Shown here: one piece after another, positions 31,996-46,135 of the stretch | Layout of the letters: the number at the start of each line of letters is the position of its first letter | How positions within the stretch are numbered: position 1 is the first letter of the stretch | Assembly (NCBI GenBank): GCA_027924585.1 | Contig: BSBM01000425.1 | Location: forward strand, 1-64,000 | Source: Larix kaempferi | Lineage: Eukaryota > Streptophyta > Pinopsida > Pinales > Pinaceae | Length of the DNA stretch: 64,000 nt | Direction of reading: 5' to 3' | The notes under the pieces: generated by a model | Database searches by the model: none | The model's input: the letters and a program-made list of their open reading frames with translations, nothing else | Told to the model about the DNA's origin: nothing | Program-made: the position numbers and the translations under genes

Positions 31996-33197
31996 GATGC
32001 CCCCTAATGTGTGAGGTCAAAGGGAAATGATGGCCGAAATACATTATAATCCAAAGCCAGAGGAGGAGCAAAGAACCACAGAAACAAGTCACAAGAACAC
32101 CTAAAACAAAGATCAAGGTCAGCAAGCAATTACATCTTTGAAATCATATAGATGTGTAGTGTGATACAACATGATCTCTGATACATAACAAGGAGATGTA
32201 TATATAGCATGGCCACTTGGAATACAAGCATGGATCCATGTCAAACTGAGAGATCATAGCCATAACAACAGGCTGGATCTATGTCTCATGGAGAGCCGAA
32301 TATAAGTGAGGCTCAGTCTTGTGCAACTTGGGTGATAACAGAATGAGGTAATTCCATCCAAAATCCCAAGGTCTTCATCCAAAGCAAATCTAGGTACAAA
32401 CCCTAACCATGTGAATAGATGAGCTGATAGTCGAACATGGTGGGTATCATTTGATTGTCGGTCATTGATGTATACCGTTAACAAACGTGAGGACTTCCCC
32501 TGATAATGATAATGGGGCCCAAGGTACCAAGTACGATCCGTCAAGTGTGAATAGATGGACTTGGAGTCGAACACCTGGGGATCCTGTTGAAGAAGAGACA
32601 TTGATGTATTCTCAACATTCAACAGGAAGGAAAATTGCCACTGGTGACTGCAATTTCCAAGGTACTAACCGAAACTCTAAACTTCATTCCCAGAGTAAAA
32701 TGAGTTGATGTCGATGGGAAGAAGTTCTTTGGAAGGGAGGCCATAAGGAATCCTTCATCATCCAACTCGAGGAACACTCAACTGGTATGAGCTGATATGG
32801 AGTAATACGTATCAAGACTGACACTAGGATGGCCGACACATGAGGTCAAGGTAAATTGCAATAATGGCCGACATGGGGTATATCCTTGAACAGTGAGCAT
32901 GACACAAAGTGACTCAGGCACTTTCCGACATAATGGGGCAAATGATAAGCCTGAAATGTAAGAGACATTATCAGGCCCTCCATATGGTTGGAAAAATAAC
33001 CTACCGGGGGAGTAAACAACTCGAAGATCAGGTTCACCCTGAGGTCAAAAACTAAACCCAACCAACAAGATAAACTCAAGTAGGTGCTGTGTTCAAGGAT
33101 AGAACTGACTGAACTACCTTTGACATTGAAGATATGACACATCTTTCCCATCCGTTATTCTTTTTAGATAAAAGAATACCTTTCTTGTTGTTTTAAT

Positions 33198-33778
33198 GAG
33201 TCCAAGAAAGAATGAAAACTCAATAGATCCAACCATGTAAAAATTTTAACGAGCCCATGGGAGGAAGACTCAGGACCTTCTTCATTGTTTACAGAGTTCA
33301 AAGAAGAGATAGAAGATTACTCTATATTACTGATCTATGGATTTTAGTATCGAGCCAAGATCTGTTCTTGCTCGCTGGTGTTTTCAATTTTAAGGAGTCT
33401 GAAAAACTTAAACAATAACTCCATATATTTGCTCGTGGATTTTAGTATTATGCCCAGGCAGATTAATGCTCACCGGTTTTTTCCTATTTATAGAGTCTGA
33501 AAAACTTAAACAATCCTCTTTTCACCTATCCATGGATTTTATATCGAGCCCGGATTGGTCTGTGCTTGGCAGTGTTTTCTTGTTTATAGAGTTGAAAAAC
33601 TTAAACAGTCCTCTACTTACCCTCTCATGGATTTCACATCGAGCCGGAGTAGGTGAATGCTCGCTTGGTATTTTCATGTTTAAAGAGATTGAAAACCCTA
33701 AAGAAAGGCTCCAAAAGGTCCTTTTTCATGCAGTTAGTCTCCTCCCCCGAAAAAGTATAAAACAAAGGGAGAAGAACT
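33198..33778. repeat. ~97-bp tandem repeat array, six units (copy B)
   Basis: Counterpart of 15345-15925; unit number and spacing are unchanged. The array has not expanded or contracted since the duplication. Confidence 0.85.
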
Positions 33779-34672
33779 CTTCTAGCGCATGCAGAAGTAT
33801 ACATAGAGTACACCTTTTCCGTAGTTAATCCACCTAATCCCGGAAAAGGGATAATTCTATACCTAAGTGGATGAGCCTTCGATTGCTTTACGAGATCGAA
33901 GAGGACAAGCTTGCTCGACAATCTTGTTTAGGTTTAAATAGTCCAAACAAGAGCTTAAAATGACTTAAAGGTTAGCTTCTGGGATCATAGCTTCATAATC
34001 TACCAAAACTAGGTCTTCAACATAATATTAGTTAATGCGACAAAAAATCTCGAATGATATATGAATTTGAACTATTAACTAGTTGCCAAGGTCTAACATC
34101 GAGAATTTTTAAACTTAGGAGATCGATCCTACAAAAATTTAAGGAAAAATGCGAGCTGGATAAGTCGACATTAGTATTACACCATATGTATGTTTCAATT
34201 GATTAATTAGGTGTTTTTGATAAAATTTTGAAACTATAGAGAACTAAACATTGGTGGGTAAAAATTAAAATCCAATTCATATATATAATTTCATTTTAAA
34301 ACTCAATTTCCAATTTGTTTTTGTAGGGCAAAGATTTGGGGCAAAATTGGCATTTTCAAATCTCCGTGGTGATCAAATCAAGCATCCAAACACCGTTCTT
34401 CTTCCACCAAGTGAGTTAGAATCTTCCCCACTTGCATTTTTATGGTTTAGTTTTTATTTTTTGAGCCAAAAACTGCCTGCCAGGCAATGCTCACAACTTT
34501 TATTGCACGGGCTCTACTGTGTAACAAGAGCAGTATCGTGTAAGGGAGATGAGCGCTACTATGCTCGCACAGAGTAGAACCCATACGTTACTGTGTAGTA
34601 TACACAGTAGCGCTCAAGCCTGGAAACTTAAAAACAAGCGCCGAGACATAAAAAATGTCACTTTTTGTGCAG

Positions 34673-35908
34673 GATGGTTCTTCAATGGAGGGAGAGAAAA
34701 CATGAGGAAATGGATAGGCTGGCCATGCAAGACCCAGCCACTCTCCACGCTCTCCAAAGATGCGGTTTATTGAAGTTTTACCGAACCGTAAACATGAGGG
34801 CCCTAAACAAATTATTTCGAAGACTTATTCAGTACTGGGATGTGGATACCAATACTTTTGTCATCCGTGGGAAAACTTTGGAGCTTACAGTTGATGACAA
34901 TTATTTCATTACTGGTCTCTCACGGAGGGGAGATGTAATAAATCTGAAAGGGTCTTCTTGTGTGGGCATAAGGTCTGTGCAAGAGTACTTGAATACATAT
35001 TACGTGGCTAGAGCTAAGAAATGAGGAAACCAAATCTTGATTTTTACTATTGAAGGCCTCCCCTTGAAGGTGATAGTGAGTATGATCAACCGAGTGGCAG
35101 GTAGTGCCTCACTACACCTAGCTTCCAGGCACTCTATGCATGTTGTTGTACAATGCTTACATTGTCATGTATATGATTGGTGTACTAGTTTACTGGCGAG
35201 CATGAAAGCTCAACTGATAGGTTGTAAATCTAGCACAATGAAGAATTTTGGGTACGGTAGCATTTTGTGTACTTTCTTCTTTGAGAGGATGCCTGCTATT
35301 AGTTTGGGGATGCCTCTACCTTAGGTTAACCCTCGTGAGCCCAGACTAGGCCGTTGGGGTGACATATTTCTCCACCAGGGTGGTGGGGAAAGTCACTACT
35401 ATTATCATACTGATGATTTCTGAGGGTGGTAGGAGAGGCAAGTGCCCACTTTCGAGTAGTTTCCATATGCTGGATTGGATTTCCATCATGATCCAGAACT
35501 GGTGCTTCCTCCAGGTGGAGCCTGGGGAGATATTGGTATGTTTAATTTTGAGAATTATTTAATTTTTTCAAACTTTTCAAGTATTTGATTTTTATAAATG
35601 AATTTTGAAGTGCTAAACAAGTGTCATATGCAGATCTTGGGCCTGTCCGACCCAAGGGACATCCTACCATCTTTGTGAGGCCAGTTGATATTACTGCAGC
35701 AGATGCTATGTTGGGGACCATAGAGAGAAAAGTGAGTCGGTTGACTCATGAAGTTCCTGCACGCCGTATGGATCAGATACCTATTGATATGTAGGAAGAT
35801 GTAGTTGGGGTGTCCCCACCATGGCCTAGGGTACTGCGGAAGATAGATAGGCTAGTCATATGTTATCACAATGCAGTAGATGATGATGAGGTCCCTCCTT
35901 CTCCATAA
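34673..35908 (+). pseudogene. Antisense accessory gene, gypsy copy B
   Basis: Exon 34673-35535 (ATG 34674), phase-1 intron 35536-35633, exon 35634-35908. The same six stops as in copy A are present, so the gene was already dead before duplication. One amino-acid difference was noticed (Val to Ala in INRVVGS/INRVAGS). Confidence 0.75.
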
Positions 35909-36109
35909 GAGAGGGATACATTCTATGTATATTTTTGAGGCTACTATGCCCAGTTTTGTACTTTTATGACATGAATTGATAGACTTGTGATCCAAAACTC
36001 ATATATTTTTTGACACAATATCGACTATATACACTATCGGTTATTTACATATGTATGTGTTTGAATTTTATGTGTGCAATGTTGTTTATGAAAGTGTATG
36101 ATACAAATG

Positions 36110-36553
36110 CTAGTCTAACACATAGTTTGCTAATGAATCAGCTAATGCGTTTAAATTTCTTGGAATGTGTTCATATATAATAGAATCAAACTGTCTTTCC
36201 AATAGTCTAACTCATAGAAACTGACGTAGCAATCTAGGATCTCTAATCTAGTAGACACCTGTTAACTGAAATACAATTAGTTGTGAGTCAAGTCTTACCT
36301 CCAAATGTGAAATGCAATGAGTGAGAGCATATCGGAGAAGTTCTATAACTGCGCTGTATTTATCCACATTATTCGTGGTAGGACCCAAACAAACCGACCT
36401 CGAAGAGACAAGTTGGCCAGGAGGTGAGTAAATGACCCAAGCTACTGCAGCCAACTGACAGGTGTGGCGGCTGGCTCCATCAACAAATCCTAAGAAATGT
36501 TCGGTTGACATTTGGTACATGAAACGAAAAACACACATAAGATTAACTAACAA
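36110..36553 (-). pseudogene. Archaeal-type RNase H downstream of integrase, copy B
   Basis: Counterpart of 18257-18700, with the FVDGASRH start, KY in place of EY, and the same first stop. One Val-to-Ile change was seen in DSQLIVFQ. Confidence 0.85.
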
Positions 36554-36614
36554 GCATAATGAAAACTAGCTTTACAAAAATATACAGCTATGTTATAAGA
36601 AAATGTACGTTAGC

Positions 36615-37804
36615 CTAAGCGTAGTACTTCTTCAGGTAGAGCCCATTTCTAGTCTCGACCAACTTATTACCTTTGTAATCTATCAGTTCATAGGCACCTT
36701 TCTTCAGTACTTTGGAAATTATATAAGGTCCGAGCCACCTGGATTTGAATTTGCTGGGTCCTAGGGGTTCTTTGTCTTGATCCCAAAGTAGGACCAAGTC
36801 TCCTTCAAGGAAAACCCTAGCTCTGACGGATTTGTCATACTGTCCTTTGACTCATTTTTTGTGGACCTTGTTTGTTGTGAGCACATCGTGGAACTGTTCA
36901 TATAGATGTTCTAAGTGTAACAAACATTCTTCTAGTATTGAAGTATCTAGTAATAACTGAACTGCTAGTTTTAGCGAAGGAATCTCGCATTCAATCGGTA
37001 CGATTGCTTCTATCCCATGCATAAGTTGGAAGGGAGAGAATCCGGGTAGCAGTCTTAATGTTAGCTTGGTAATCCCAAAGAGCTGGGTATAGCATGATGT
37101 GTTAGTTATTTCGACTGGAATTAACAGTTCTTTGCAGTATAAACTTTAAAGTTTTGTTCACTACTTCGACTTGTCCATTCGCCTGTGGATAATATGAAGA
37201 TGAATGTTCTTGTAAAAAACCAAGCATTGTATAAAACTCGATCATCATGCTATTTTGGAAATGACTGCCATGATTAGTCACTATCTCTTTAGGTATGACG
37301 AACCGTGCAATAATCTGATTAAACACAAAATAAGCAACAATTTCTCCATCTACCTTGATAGTAGGCATTGCCTCCACCCACTTAGTAAAGTAGTCAATGG
37401 CAATGATGATGTAATGATGTCCTCCAGCCGAAACTGGATTGCAAGTAATGTAATCAACCCCCCATTTTGTGAAGGGACCTACTATAATCACAGGATGAAG
37501 AGGAGCTGGGTGTGCCCTCATTTTCTTAGTGAAAAACTGACATGGACGACAGCGTTTCACCGCTTCCACACAATCTTTAAAGATCGTGGGCCAAAAATAT
37601 CTGGCACGCAGTATCTTCTGAGCTATTGCCAACCCGAAAAGATGTCCCCCACAAGCTCCACTATGGGCATCATTTAATACTGCTTCAGCTTCTTCTCGAG
37701 TTAAGCAACATCATAAAATGGAATCTACCCCACGTCGATACAAAGTATCTGAGATGATGAGGTAGTTCTTCACATGGATTTTGAGCATGCATCGCTCTTC
37801 TCAA
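36615..37804 (-). pseudogene. pol: Integrase, gypsy copy B
   Basis: The same core as copy A, with the second catalytic Asp changed to Asn (VTNHGSHF). An inserted base near 37042 disrupts the segment between the core and the C-terminal module, which is open in copy A (18999-19241). The GPYIISKVLKKGAYEL module is at 36615-36797. Confidence 0.9.
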
Positions 37805-39847
37805 GAAGAAGTAGTATGACACCTCAAAGTATAGAGATATACTAATATATCCCTGTACCATGGGTTAGAGGAAGCAATGAGGAAGATATGTTCATCTGGG
37901 AATGATGATTCTTCCTCAACGTACTCTAGGTCACTTGGAAACTCTGAAATTAACTCAGCGAACACTAGTGATTTCTTCGACTTGGCCGATTGGAAGACCA
38001 AATCGAACTCCTATAGGATTACAATCCATTTATTATATTTCCCACTGATGATTTGTCGGGTGAGAACGCATTGGAAAGGATTGACTTCTGCTATCACAGT
38101 AGTAGTTCATAAAAGTATATAGTGATGAAGCCTCTGTACCGCATAGACCGCGGCAAGTGCTAACTTCTCAACATGCAAATATTTAACTTCAGGGACTATC
38201 AATGCGCAAGAAAGATAGTAGATAACATGCTCTTGGAGCGTATCATCTTCCAGAACTAAAACTATAACAATTGTATTAAGAGACGCTGCCAGATATAAAA
38301 GAAAATATTTTGCGTACTCTGGTGGGCTCAACAAGGGTGCTGAAAGAAGTGCCTTTTTTAAGGCTTCAAAGGATGCTTGAGCAGCTTCGTCCCACACAAA
38401 GTAGGAGTCTTGTTTGAGTAGTCTCATAAAACCTTTAGTAATTTTAGCATAGTTTATGATGAATCACCGTAGTAAATTAGACATGCCTTGCAGACTTTGG
38501 AGTTGTCGCAAGGTGCGAGGAGGAGGTAGATTTACAATCGCCTCTACTTTCAGTGGGTCGACCATTATGCCATGACTAGAGATAATGAAGCCCAGTAGAC
38601 ATCCCGATTCGACACAGAACACACACTTATTAGGATTCAAACGAATCTTATATTTTCTGCATCTTTCAAACACCTGTCTAAGATGAGCTGGATGATCCTG
38701 TCTCTTTCGAGATCGCGCTAGGAGATCATCCAAGTAAGGTTCTACTATGTGTTTGATATCATGAAAAGCGAAATTGATCGCATGCTGGAAGGTAGCTCCA
38801 GCATTCTTCAAGCCAAGTGGCATCTTCCGGTAAGCAAAGGTCCCCCATGGGAAAATGAAAGCTATTTTATGTTGATCCTCAGGTTTGATTTGTATTTGCT
38901 TGTATCTCGAAAATCCATCCATGAAAGTGAACATCTCATGTCCCGCACAAGCATCTATGATTTAATCGATAAACGGTGTAGGATAGTTATCTTTTGGACA
39001 AGCTTTGTTCATGTCTCGGAAGTCAGTACAGACTCTAATGGTACCTTACTTCTTCAACCACAACGGGGTTTGAAACCCATTCCGTCATGTCAATCGGATA
39101 GATGAAACTGACTTTAAGCAACTTTTCAACCTCCGCCTTGATGGTGGCCACTTTTCTAGGGTTCATAGGATAGAGCTTTTGTCTCACAGGTTTTGCGTTA
39201 GGGTATGTCGTGATGACATGCTCCATGATGGCTGGGTCTATACCTGGCATTTCCTCATATGACCAGGCAAAAACATCACGGAATTCTTTAAAAAAATTTG
39301 TATACAGAGCGATCTCTTCTGGAGAACAGTCTGCACCAATAAAAATGTTTTCCATGACCCTGAGTTTGGTGGAAATGTTGATCAGAAGTGTTCTTAATAT
39401 GTTAGCTATATTTCCCTCAGCATAAACAGCTCTCGAAGTAGAAGGAAAAGATGACAAATCAACCAATCCATCGGGTCTCAGAGGGAATTCCCCTCTCTCA
39501 ATCCTATCTAGATCCGACAGCATGTAGGACCTGTGATGCATATGTTCCCATGGTTGGTCCAGGCCCATCATGAATTCTAAGATGGCTTCATTAGACAGCA
39601 AAACCATGTCTAAACAATCAAATGAGTGAGTGGAATTCAGTGACCATGCCGGAGCATAGTCCATATCTAACTCAGCAGAGACTGGCGGAGTCATGATATG
39701 TTCCATTGCAGCATGTTGTGTTTCCATATAGGCCACTTTTGCAATGGATGGAGGCACAAAAGGTTCTGATGTAATGGGAAGGATCCAAGGATCATTTCTT
39801 AAACCAACCGTGAATGTTTCGGTAGTAGTACCCACATCAGAACGCAT
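37801..39847 (-). pseudogene. pol: Reverse transcriptase and degenerate RNase H, gypsy copy B
   Basis: RT fingers and spacer lie at 39847-39035, the RT palm with YLDDLLARS at 38934-38464, and degenerate RNase H (LYLAAS) at 38427-38107. The frameshift and stops are as in copy A. One Lys-to-Glu difference was seen at SPPEYAKYF. Confidence 0.9.
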
Positions 39848-40078
39848 AAAAAGAATAGGGGAGGGGAGGTCGAAAGTGCCTATTAATGAACCGTAAAGCC
39901 CTGCTCCTAAACTTTCATTAACCAGGGCGGTTTGATCAACTAATGGAATTGTGGTCTCTGAAGAAGTCTAGTTGTTTCTCTAAGTGAAAGAAAGCTCATT
40001 GACTGTAACGACCTTACCTTCAAACGGGAACATAAAAACTTAGAAAACTACCAATGCAATAGCTCGCATGGCATATGT

Positions 40079-43000
40079 CTAGCTCCTGCCTAATAACATA
40101 TTGTAATCAAGCGGAGTGTTCAGAACTTCTACTTCTATAGCAACTGTCTTACTAGCCAATGTGACATCAAATGATGGCAAAACCACATGTGGATGGAAAG
40201 TCCTGCCATAAAATGCAGTAAGTAGTGTGTTAGAATGGGCTAACTCGGGGGAATGCAAAGCTTTCCAACAAGAAATTGACATTATGCAGGTCAACATGCC
40301 CTCATCTACGACAGCTCGTCTGATGGTCATTGGGCCATGGACGACTTCAATCTGAAGAGAAACGTGGTAGGGAAACCAGTATTTGATATCAGCCATATCA
40401 AATCATGTAGACATGTTAGAGGATTCCATACTTGCAATAGCTACCAGAAGTGCATTCCGTTGTAAAGGACAACTTGCAAGACTTCTAAGGTAGACATGGC
40501 ACAAGGGGTTTGGGCTAAATCCTCAACCACATTGTAGTTGGAGGAAGCCTGAGTGTTGGGATTTTGCGATGCCCATTTCAAGACACCTTTCGGGATCTTG
40601 GGCATTGGGTCCACAGGTATGTGGAGTGGAGCAGAGGATTCTGGAATCTCTTTATCCTTTCTGTGCATCCAGGGTATAATTCTTGGCTCTCGTTTGTAAG
40701 AGTGCATCCGAATTAACCATATTAATAAAAGTTTGATCAATCGTAGCATGTGTAGTGCCCCCAGTATTGGAGGTGCCAGAAGCTGAGCTCTGCCCCTTAG
40801 GGAATGGATCTTTTGTACGACAGGCTTCTTTTCTCATAATAGCTTCTGGGCTTCTTCAAGCAGAGGGCATTGGTGAGTAAGGTGGTCCTTCTTGCAAAGT
40901 TTACAAGGTAACTTAACCTTCTTTTTCTCTTTGTTACCCTCCTCAACATTCTCTTTTTTGGGATTTTGATGGTTCCCATCTGCTTTCTTTCCCTTTTTTT
41001 ATTATTGGGCTGTCGAGGGCCCTTTTGATTATTCTAAACCTGGTTAACAGATTCAAAAGTAGAAGGAGAGGTTGTGACGGAAGAAACTTCTACAGTCAAT
41101 TGTTTGACAGATAAGGCATGAACCTATTTGGTCAATGCTTCGAAAGATGCAAAGTCAACTGAACCCACTATGCCATCAACATGTGGTCCAGGTTTAGGTC
41201 TACTAAGATCGATATTCGATCACGGTGCATCAAGTATGATCTCATATGGTAACCCGGATTGTGCATAAACGAGATCTAACGGCTGGGTCCATAGGATGGT
41301 TTCTTCCTCGTTAGACACTTCATATGTAGCTACTTCCTTAGAAATGTAAGGAAGGAGTGATTTCAAATACCACTCAAGAAGGAATTCTAGAGGTATGTTG
41401 GCTTTAATGAGCCTCTTCCGTCTTCGCCACTCCTGAATGTGATCAGATAAATGAGTGCCTTTATTTTTTCTAAATGTAGACAAAAGGTCTGTTCTGGCAT
41501 CATGCCGAACAGGAAGCTAGAAGTGATTCAAAAAGACAGTCGCGAGATCCCCAAAATTAAAGAATGTCGCTGCAGGTAACTCAATGTACCATTTGGCTGC
41601 AGCACCGGTTAAAGTCCTTTAAAACAGTCTCAATCTAATGGAATCTTCATTTAATGAGTTTGAGGAGCACCATAAATGGAAAGTAGTGACATGGTCACCA
41701 GGGTCTTCACCTGTTTTGCCTTCGAACTTTGGAATGTCCGAAGGTAAATTGGTAGGAACTCGTTGCCATGTAGCATTATGATACACTCGATCATTGGTCA
41801 GTTTGGAAAGATCTGGCAAATTTAAAGTTTCCAAAAATGGTAAACGAGGCCGGTAAGACAGTATTTGATAAGCTGGGGTTGAAAAAGGGGAACCACCCAT
41901 AGCTTGACCCATGAACTGCTGGTAGGGGTTGCCCCTAGCCGTCTGCTGGTAGGGGTTACCCCCAACCATCTGTTGGTAAGGGTTTCCCCCAACCATCTGC
42001 TGCTATGGGTTTCCACCTACCATCTATTGATAGGGGTTTCCCCCAGCTACTTATTGGTAGGGGTTGCCCCTTGCCATCTGTTGTTGTGAAAAAGTATTAT
42101 TGAAATTTCCCCACCCATATGAAAGCAGGTTAGTGCTCTGTGGGTTTGTCCATTGTGGCTGGTTGTTAGCCCCTCCATATTGCTGGTTAAAAATATTACC
42201 CCCTCCTCCTAAAAATAAGGAAAAATGGACATTACCTGCAGGCATATTACATTGATTCATGTTGGGACCTGCAAAGGTATTGAAACTAGTGGTAGCTGAC
42301 GTAGACAGTGTGGTCATGGTACTCATGACAGGCACAGTTGCAGAAGCACTTGGCCCTACAGCGAGTGTGGAAATCCAAGTACTGGGTATATGATATAATG
42401 GTTGAAATGCAGGAGGTGGCACTAAATTGGCTGTACTGCTAGGTCAAACAATAGGTGTAGAGGTAGATGCCATAGTTGTTGAACTCGGCATACCTAATGT
42501 ACCAGTATTAAAACTGAAAGATAGAGTGGACATAGAGGTTGTCTGTGCCGAACTAGGTGTAGTAGTAAAAGGAGGATTTACAGTGTTAGTGTTCATACCT
42601 ATGGTGGGAGTTTGTGGAACTCCTTGTTCACCTCCTAGAGTAGACATCAAATGTCCAGGCAAGAAATTATATGCACTGTAATCAGGCTACTGGAAACCAA
42701 CGGGTAACAGAAGCAGATTTCTAGGATTGGTCAGAGGAGGATTAAAGGGAGTGTTGTACTCTGCAGCAGTAAGATCTTCAATCTCAACTGAACTAAAATG
42801 TTGTTGATCTAGAGTACTCGGTTGTGGTTCCTCAGGAACCTCTATTTCATGGTTTTCTATTGCAGTTTGTTGTTCTTCAGGAAACTCAATTTCAAGTGGT
42901 AGTTCCTCAGGAATTCCTATTTCAATATTTTCTGTTGTAAAAATTTCCTCAGGAAGTTCTATTTCAAGATTGGTTTCCGAAGAAACACTGGGGTTTACCC

Positions 43001-43088
43001 ACTGTCATCTAGCTAGCGATAATGGTTCTGTTCTAAGTGGCAGAAGGTTTTGAAGCCTTCTTGATCTACAAAGTTCTTGGTTCTCCAC
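40079..43088 (-). pseudogene. gag: Gag, linker and protease, gypsy copy B
   Basis: Gag runs from about 43088 to 40836 with acidic repeats, GNPYQQ repeats (41910-42090), core and zinc knuckle. The linker is at 40441-40837 and protease at 40396-40079. Single changes against copy A include Gln to Arg in HIQEWRRRKR and one in the zinc-knuckle region (Gln to Lys). Confidence 0.85.
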
Positions 43089-45104
43089 GATTATATATAT
43101 AAATAAAACTAGAAAACCTAGTGTCCACTAAGACTAGGGGGCAAACAACATGCCAACTAAAAAGTCCTAAGTATGCAAACCAAGCAAAGGAGATGCATTC
43201 TGGAGAAGAGTCTAGGTTGATGAGGGCCCAGAACAAATCAAAGAAGGATGAAGAACAGTTACCCGGGGTCCACAATACAATGACTAAGGCTGCAAGCACT
43301 GGAATCACCCAACTGCCCTCCCAAAGACCTACAAGGGATTTCCTCCCATGTCTGTCCTAGGTACAGCAGATATACCCTCTGCTGTCACATGTGTATGAAC
43401 CTATGGTTAGATACTAAGGATACCACAACACCAAAAACTCTTGGGGGAACAGTCTCTGGTCAAATTAGAAGGCGTGGGTAGGGTAATTGAGCCCGAAACT
43501 CAAAAGAGTCCCCAAATGTGATCCAATCCTGGTATATGCTCGAAACAGAAAGTAGGAGGAGTATTCCCAACAATCTGATCTCACAAGACCTACTACATAG
43601 ATCCCAGGAAAGCTTTGAGTGAAATGGGTTTACCTGTGATAGTCGAACTACGATTTTTGCGTAATGTGTGATCTTGAGTGGTTTAAGGTGATTTAAACTC
43701 AAGATCCTAACCAAGACTAGTTGGTGTAGTGTATCCCTAAAAAGAAAAATTGTTTCTATTTAATTTTATTAAAGATTTTTAAGGGCTGTTATTACTCAAA
43801 AGGTAGTGCATTTGTGTGGCGTGGTTGCAACAAAAAAGAAAAAGTGCATAAATTCTAAATTTCGACAACAAAACTTTTTTTTTATTTTTTCATTTAAAGT
43901 TCTTTCCAAACTGAAAAAACTGAGCAAATCTAATTAAATTTATTTTTTGTTTTCTTTTGAAATTGTACACAAAATAATCTATGCTATCTTGCAACAAATA
44001 TAATCCTTATTAATCTTAAGCTACCAATTTTTTTTTTCTTTTTCTGTTATTATAAATGAAAAAGAACTATAAACATGGAAAGCAAATAAGACTTGTGTGC
44101 AATGTGTAAGTATGGCTAAAAATGGTTTCGAAGCTTACACCTGTCAAGGCACTATCTCAACAAAGACTTGTCCTACAGGTTTTTTGCAAAAAAAAAACCT
44201 TCATACTCGGAAACAAAGTGGGGAGAAGACAAAGTAGAAAGATACTTAAAACCGGGAATCCAACACAAAAGGACTAACCCAAAGCATCAAACCCTAAGGT
44301 AGGAAAGCAAGCTAACAACCACCCTACTAATACAAGGACTGAGAAATGAATCAGCCTAAAGCACTTTAAACACACTTGAAACCAAAAAAGACAAAAAGTC
44401 AAAAAAGGTTGGAAATCAACAAGTTCGGAAGACACCCTAAAGGCTCCAAAACAGACCAAACCCTAAAACAAAGGATAAGATAGGTAAAGAGCCATCAAAT
44501 ATTGCTACAAATAGTGAATGCAAAAGCATACAGGTTTGTAAATCAGCAACATACAGTCAAGGCAAGAATAAATGGAAGTGTTCACCAAAGAACAAAGCCT
44601 AGTCTTCCAAAAGAGTTATAAATAGTCCAAACATTCCACAAGTAAGCAAGTGATCTAAAGATGGTGAAAAGACTCAAAGAAAGGTTCTAAGACTTAAAGA
44701 AAAGTTATAAACCTCAAATACCAGTCAAGAAGATCTAAAAGTAAAGTTAGAACACCACCGAAAGGGCAGAAAACTCAAACAAACCACTAACAGAAGGCTA
44801 CAGGAATATACCCTACTATGCAGTAGGGAAACTAGTGCTCCTGAAGAGATGGGTGCTACTGTATGTATAGCAAAGTAGCGTATGGACACTACTGTATGTA
44901 TAACAAAGTAGTGCTCAGGTCTTAAAAAGTTAAAAACTGACTTTGAAAAGATGCAAAAAGACTGATTGAAGCAGAGAAAAACAAGCGGGGGGGGTACCTA
45001 CAGGGTCTCTCAACACATAAAAGGAGTTGAAATGGTTCTGGGAAGACAAACAAAAAAGGTTTCCTAGAGCAAAAACACAATTATCCCCAGCGGAGTCGCT
45101 AGTC

Positions 45105-46135
45105 TATTGGGGGGAAAAAATACCCTATAGTAAGGAAACGAGTACTATCAACTGAAAGGGGATGATAGGTAAGCGTATTAACTGCGTTACAGAGATGTTC
45201 ATGAAAGGAAATAGGTTATAGGACTTGAGAACATACTTTTCAAATGACGTTCGATCCTAGCTCTTATTCGATCTTGAGCCTCGATCCTCAAGTCAACCAA
45301 CCGTTCAATAAACCTGCAATACAAGTACCTTTCTCAGTGTATCTTTGATAATATATAATGATGAAAAAGACAAAGCAACTTAAATCTCCAATATTAACCA
45401 AAATAGATCCAAACAAGTATATCACTTCATTGAACACTTAATTTGGGACAAGAAAGACGCTTCAACCTTTTACTGTCAAATGCAAATTGATGTTACAAAA
45501 TATACCTGACTTTGTGACATGCTCCTGCAACTTGATCCTGGGGTCTTGCTCTTCTCTAGCTTGGATATCTTCCAGCATAAACTCCTCCAATGCAAGCTTC
45601 TCTTTAAAAGTCTCCTAATAAAATTCATGTCTCTAACCCCTCTCTTTATTCTTCATTGTATTTATAGGACAAGAGAAGTAGTTCAGGTCGAGAGATGGTT
45701 ATGGAGGAAGTTGGGGAAGTTGGGAAACCAACTACAACTAACCTCTTCATGAAATCAATTATTTTTTACTCATCTTTTGAGATGTATGCTACTATTACTC
45801 AGTGAAGTAGTGCTCAGGGCGCTATTATAGTGCTTGTAAACTAGCACTCATCACTTTTTGAATGTTGAGCGCTACTCTACTGAAGAGGATTAGCGCTCAT
45901 GACGCTTGAGCGCTACTATTACACACTGAAGTAGGGTACAGGCGCTAGTCTATTGAAGTAGAATAGCACTCATGTCTTAAAATGACATTTTTAGTGTTAT
46001 TCCAGTATTGTCAGGAGGTGGAGTAATTCAAAGTCTCATCCGGGATCAACATGCTCCTCCATCCAAGTTGTCCTTTTGTGTGATCAATAGCTCAAGATGA
46101 TCATGGATGGAGAGGTGCAGGTTTAACCTATAACA
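45105..46135 (-). repeat. 5' LTR of gypsy copy B
   Basis: Counterpart of 27250-28280. TATA box TATAAATA is the complement of 45659-45666. The PBS lies just to the left (45084-45101), and the leader extends from 43089 to 45083 with the hairpin cluster at 44809-44919. Confidence 0.94.

Larger units (their letters stand above)
30965..46135 (-). mobile_element. Tat-like Ty3/gypsy LTR retrotransposon, copy B
   Basis: Duplicate of 13112-28280 with the same LTR lengths, broken target site, domain order, stops and frameshifts. Differences seen: an extra base near 37042 that breaks one more integrase frame, a few substitutions (for example C instead of T at the codon near 35098 of the antisense gene), and isolated changes in Gag. 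Since it arose by DNA duplication, it is not evidence of recent transposition. Confidence 0.95.

Noticed and set aside
13112-46135. Two independent insertions of the same gypsy element
   Set aside because: Flanking satellite, target site, all stops and the neighbouring LTR fragment are duplicated too. One DNA duplication explains everything.
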